Shown: one piece after another, positions 59,063 through 64,000 of the stretch
How positions within the stretch are numbered: the stretch's first letter is position 1
Layout: each line of letters starts with the position of its first letter
Assembly (NCBI GenBank): GCA_035048485.1
Contig: CM068593.1
Span: forward strand, 149,001-213,000
Reading direction: 5' to 3'
DNA from: Pteria penguin
Taxonomy: Eukaryota; Mollusca; Bivalvia; Pterioida; Pteriidae
DNA: 64,000 nt
The notes under the pieces: model-generated
What the model saw: only the letters and a program-made list of their open reading frames with translations
Told to the model about the DNA's origin: nothing
Database searches by the model: none
Translations under genes and position numbers: made by a program

Positions 59063-61534
59063 ATCTATAAAGGTTAAAAATATATATATAATAAGGAAAG
59101 ACCTTAATATTTCAAATGAAATGTACAATTGTTTTGTGTTTATCTTTTATCATATGTTGACATTACCAAAGATAATTTATCACATTAAATGAGTTACCTC
59201 AATACACAAATGTATATGTTCCCATATCAGATAACAAGTTGTTGCCTATTCCTGTAAAGCTTTCACACTCATCTATGAATAGATAACATATACTACTTGA
59301 TACATGAGGAAGTATTGTATTACGTTATCGGATGTAAGGCTTACAGAAGTGTACGATAAACCCTTTCTAAGTATCTAACTTCCTTGTAAAATGAGAATCT
59401 GCAGTAAAAGCCAAAGTTTAATAACACCAAACGGTATTCTAGAAGATAGATGGATGAAACGTATTTAGCGACAGTGCTAACATACTACATACATATCCTT
59501 GTCCTGTCTAAATGACAAATATAGAATATGGAAATCCAAACTATTTTGACGTGTACAAACAATATGGGTAATTGAATGAATATCGTAATATACTTCGCCC
59601 GAGGTCTGTGGGCGACGAAGGACCGAACTTACGAGGTATTCGTCCGTGCAATGACCATATTTATATAAATTCTCTTACAGCATTATGACACATTAGTGTA
59701 TATTATATTTTTGTATTTGTTTTTGTCATATTATTGTACCTTAGACAGAATAAAAACTGCATCCAATGTCCTGCTTACATTATTCCCGGAGATGGTTTAG
59801 CATTTAAGATATCGAAAATGCTTATTATTTTATCCCAGAGACGAATATGACTTTATTTCTTATATATATATATACCAGTTCAGATGTTGTGTTGGCACTA
59901 CTATGTACACAGTGTTTGCCTAATTTCATGTCACAAAGGCACTGTATACATTATGCTGTCCGCATCTTTGTCATTCGTGACTGGTGTCTACTTACATACA
60001 GTCAATGCTTACTCTTTCTTGACACTAGTCATGTGGAAAGTCAACCCTCATGCGTTATTATGAGATTTACATTGTAATTGCATCAATTATTTCGCATTTG
60101 ACATGAATTGGTGATTCATACCAATTTGTACTTTAATTGACCGTCTTTAATAGATGTGGCAACCACATTATAAACAAATATGTTTGTGGTGGCTTATATA
60201 TCTTTTTCTAATAAAGGAGCCCATGACTTTCCTTTGCAAAAGTTTGCCATTAAGAGCAATTCTATAATGGTCTTCCTATTCTTATTTTTGTCATTCAACT
60301 TGCTCAGTTGTCTTCCGTTTTCTCTTTTATTTTGTAAAACAGAATATAACTGATTCAAAATATATCACATGATACGTTATCAACATATTTGATTTTGAAA
60401 CTCAGACACACCTTTCTGTTCAACCTATTCTGATAAGACGTTAGGACTTTGTGGAACACACACTGATAATTTTTTATGTGGTGAATTGTATACAATTAAT
60501 AAGATTTCATGTGAAAAATTAGAAAGATTGCTTCTTTAAATTCTAACCAGTTGTTGTAGATGGAAAGTGAATGAAACGTCAAGTTTCTACACCAAAAACT
60601 TGTGGAATCCTGAAGTAACTGAGACATCTCCAGCAATTATCCGGCACGGACGCTTGCAGCTACTTGGACATTTACAACAACTTTCCACAAGGGAAACAGC
60701 TAAAAATCTGCTTAAACTAGGCATATATATAGTTCTCCAAGTAGCAATTGTAGTAATTAGCCTTTGACAATATAATGAAATCTGTGTGCTAGATTTGCAT
60801 CGTGGATTCTACTTTACTGATCTGTTATATACTCGTCATAGAGAGAAAATGAATAGAAATAATATTCTATACTTGTCTGAATTTCACAAAACACAAAATT
60901 AAAGTAAATAAGTGTATGTTTATAGGGTAATACTCGCAATTTCCCTTGTTCTGATAAGAAGTGAACGGTAAGAGTGGGCTTTTGGGTAAGGGAGATAGAG
61001 ACTAACTGAACAATGCCCATTACATAACTTTTATTTTAGGACATTCAGCCACAAAGATACCAATCAAATGCATATTTGATGTATATTACCATGTGTTAAT
61101 GATAGTGTTAACAATGGTTATCACACCACAAAACTCTTTCCGTGTATGCTTAACTGAATATATTTGAAATAAAGAGACCTTTTACTTTTCTGTTTTTTCA
61201 TGATCTACATTTCACATTTTATTATGATTTTTTTTCTTTCTTTTCTTTTCTCTCTTTCTGTCTTTGTTTCCTTTCTTTTCTATTAATTTCATGTTGATAT
61301 TTTAGATACAATTTAACTATTCCAAATGCATAGTTCTTGTTATTAGTAAACAGTAAATAAATGATAAATAAATTGTTTCTATGACTTCTTTAAAACAAGA
61401 TATTGTTTCTCATGTGTTGTATCAAAAACTCATACTTCTGGATCTTTCTCCAACAAACAAAATGTATTATGAATAATGAATTTCTACTGTGTAGTAATGT
61501 AATGTAATCACAATTTTGATGGATTATTATTTAT
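59063..61534. other. No gene recognised
   Basis: AT-rich DNA with a short (TA)n at 59860-59872 and a pyrimidine-rich stretch near 61235-61280. None of the short open frames resembles a protein family known to me. Confidence 0.5.
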
Positions 61535-62660
61535 GTGCAGTTCAATGGCTAGGTTTATCAACAGATTATTGGATGCCCTGTGGGCACTGAGCTTCCCTTA
61601 TAAAAATCTTTTTAAATGCTATGAGAGGGACTCCACCTTATTGATAAGTTCATTGACGCCTCAAGATATCTTGATGATTTTATAGTGATCGAAAGTTATG
61701 AGTATGAAAACTATATTACTGACAATCCACCTCAAGTTCTATAAAACAAAGCCGATATTTCTGATAGGAAACACCTTTCTCGGAATGAAATATTAAAATG
61801 TTTAACAACAAAATCCATGCAAAAATATATCATAAATGTGAAGACTTTGGATTTCTAATTCTAAATTTCCCTTATCTAGATAATAATTTCCCTGAATGCC
61901 ATTCATATTTTGGTAAATTTTACAGATCTTACTCAGATATTTTATTTAAATTCGGAAATATCACCTTTCAACAATATGTATCCAGCGGAATTTCTCGTCC
62001 CAATTTCTACGCTTCTATACTGTGCAAACCTGGGAACATCAACGGTTTCGAAAATTCATATCGTCGGGTTCTAAGATAATTAGAATGGTTAGAATTGGTA
62101 TGACTCCCAAGATCATCGCAAAGAGCATAGGTTTTGTATTTTGTATACACCCTATACAGACTTTTACTTTAACATTGCATGCTGACAAACAGGGCATTGG
62201 GGACTTTATGACGGGCAATGACCAAACCTTTTCAGAAGAGACTAGGTCTTGAGCCTCGTCCCCTCTGTCTGTTAGTCAGGGCTTCTACAAGCATCTGGGC
62301 ATCTGAGCTGGTTTACAGACGGACAGACGGACTTGTGTGTATGTCGCTTAACATATTTTTGATACTAGCATATTATTCCATAAAACATTTCGAGTTAAAA
62401 ATTATTTTACCTTTTGAGTTGAGAAACCCGTTGATCCTTGTTCTTTATATGAAGGATTATTTTTAAAGTATTTAATTATGCCTCCCTCTGACTGTGTTGC
62501 TTTTGCGATGAATAGGAAGTTTAGCGAACGTAAACCAGATATTCAGACCAATTGAGTGACGTTTGTTACTTTAATTGACCGCCGATATCGTAACTTCAGT
62601 ACAATCGAATATTTTTGTAATAACATTTTCTGTGTTTATTTGACTAGTATCTTGTTTTAT
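61535..62660 (+). mobile_element. Naiad B', old plus-strand copy
   Basis: Order: decayed RT motif B ('tgtgggcactgagcttccc'), YERDS-like, LIDKFIDA-like, motif C 'atcttgatgat', then a deletion, KFYRSYSDILFKFGNITFQQ, YVSSGISRPNFY, and a thumb region to the tail with GACAAACAG/CTGTTAGTC outer-stem words. SECIS helix I (GGGGAC/GUCCCC) and AUGA are kept near 62190-62260, but helix II is lost. It ends in the B'-type tail. Confidence 0.7.
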
Positions 62661-62934
62661 GTGCATGTCCTTGGTGATTTTCTCATTTATAATTCTGTAT
62701 CAGGGATTCAGACACTGGAAGATTCGTAAGACGGCAAATTTGTGCACCCGTTAGCAGTGCCCTAATTTTTAGAATGTTTATATTGACACGTACTTTTCAT
62801 GTGTATATCTTACAGCGTGTCTGAACCCAATTATGTTACATGTCGGTGTAACACTTCAAGATTATATTTGTATTCATATTAACATTTATGAATAAGATTA
62901 ATGATTCAATATCTCATGCACACAACAATTACAT

Positions 62935-63225
62935 ACTATATATGGTTTATTGTATAGTAAAGAAGAAAACAGAAGACATCTGACAATGCTGTATGACACA
63001 AATCCCCAGGACCTACACACAAAAAATGACAACAGCAGAATATACACGGAACAACATTACAAAAATATTCGATTGGGCTGCGGTTACAATACCGACTTAG
63101 GACGGTCATTTTTGAAGAAACAAACGTCACTCAATTGGTGTGGTAAAGCGGTTTACGGGCGCCCACTTTCCCACTCACCGCAAAAGCAGCACAATCAAAG
63201 GACACACATTTAAAAGTTAATAAAA
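62935..63225 (-). mobile_element. Naiad B' 3' tail, inverted relative to the preceding copy
   Basis: Same variant tail as at 50925-51165 ('gtttacgggcgcccactttc', 'accgcaaaagcagcacaatc'). Placed tail to tail with the 61.5-62.7 kb copy. Confidence 0.7.
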
Positions 63226-64000
63226 GAACAGTCCCTTTCTTCTTATCTGAATGATATATTAGTTAATGAATGAGGATCAATAAATAAATAACACTGTTAT
63301 GTTTTGTATACACTTATAATTTTGTATATTAGGTATTTTATTATATTTAACTACACGTTGAGAGAACTCTGTATATTTTTCCCGGTGAGTATCATATCCC
63401 GATTAGATGTAAATTATCGTAAAATGTATGGAATATAAGATGTTTAACATGGACAGCGAGATATTTTTATTCCAACTTATATATTTAAATATTCATATAA
63501 TTTTACACACTTACTAAATATTAAGTGTGATACAAAATATTCAATTTTGTAGAATACGAACCTTTAAAGGTAAGAAACACATTGTTATAATTCATGCAAG
63601 GGTGTTGATTTTGCTTTACTTTTGTTTTAGTATGTAGGGTTACAACCATTTTGTAAAAACATAATAATATTTACTTTACGCTATACAAGTTGTTAAATCT
63701 AATATATGTATTGTATTTCAAAAATATTAATTTTATGTTTTATCACATTACGAGGAAACCTTATGAAAAGTTTTTGAATATAGGATAATTTTCTTTCTAT
63801 TGCATTAAAACGGAAGACCTTTTTAGAGAAAAACAGAAAAAGTAAAGTCAGTGTGAAAAAATATTCATCAGGAAAATGTTTATTTATTTACTTCAATTTT
63901 CACCAATTTTCGCTTATTTTGTTTTATTACGTAGTGTTTTATTTATTTATATTATTATTATTATTATTAATTCTTCAATATTATTTTGTTAATTGAAATA
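63226..64000. other. No gene seen
   Basis: Very AT-rich; ends in an ATT microsatellite (63950-63968). Confidence 0.6.

Overview
This is eukaryotic, intron-bearing, clearly AT-rich DNA, most likely from a bivalve mollusc. The signs are GT-AG spliced genes, a stand-alone P2X7 C-terminal-type domain gene, a PAN plus C-type lectin gene, a cGAS-like/Mab-21 gene relic, tRNA-derived SINEs, and above all many Penelope-like retroelements of the Naiad type (N-terminal GIY-YIG endonuclease, CxC motif, then reverse transcriptase). No prokaryotic feature or CRISPR array was seen. The species cannot be named from the sequence.

Layout. 0-2.3 kb: tandem repeat, LINE relic, microsatellite, SINE. 2.36-8.66 kb: a minus-strand Naiad (family B, copy B1) carrying a SINE and split by a nearly full-length plus-strand Naiad (family A, copy A1). 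8.87-12.98 kb: PAN/C-type-lectin gene (+), with a MITE-like element in its first intron. 14.4-17.34 kb: P2X7-ballast-domain gene (+), four exons, exon 3 broken by a SINE with a perfect 13-bp target duplication. 17.5-22.87 kb: Naiad B2 (-) split by a LINE with poly(A) tail and 11-bp target duplication. 23.68-29.47 kb: 13-exon transposase-like gene (-) with two apparent lesions. 29.685-39.93 kb: a large element bounded by inverted termini and 3-bp direct repeats (element X), holding Naiad B3 (-) and several hairpin/MITE structures. 41-57 kb: a dense graveyard of Naiad A, C and B' fragments and solo tails, plus a second, truncated copy of X. 57.28-59.06 kb: cGAS-like/Mab-21 pseudogene (-). 59-64 kb: mostly empty, with one more B' relic.

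Two observations stand out. First, Naiad B carries three in-frame UGA codons shared by independent copies. One aligns with a Cys codon of family A. The family's stop codon sits inside a textbook form-2 SECIS fold in copies B2 and B3. Naiad B therefore looks like a multi-selenocysteine retroelement; Naiads of this kind have been reported in clams and spiders. Second, Naiad A/C tails and several solo tails end in another conserved RNA fold of about 85-110 nt. Its outer stem and 3' hairpin differ in sequence between copies but keep pairing. I do not recognise this fold as any known ribozyme or SECIS class.

Coordinates of element edges are good to a few bases where a target duplication or nested junction is seen, and to about 10-30 bases elsewhere. 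Exon boundaries were placed by GT-AG sites and phase, not by transcripts.
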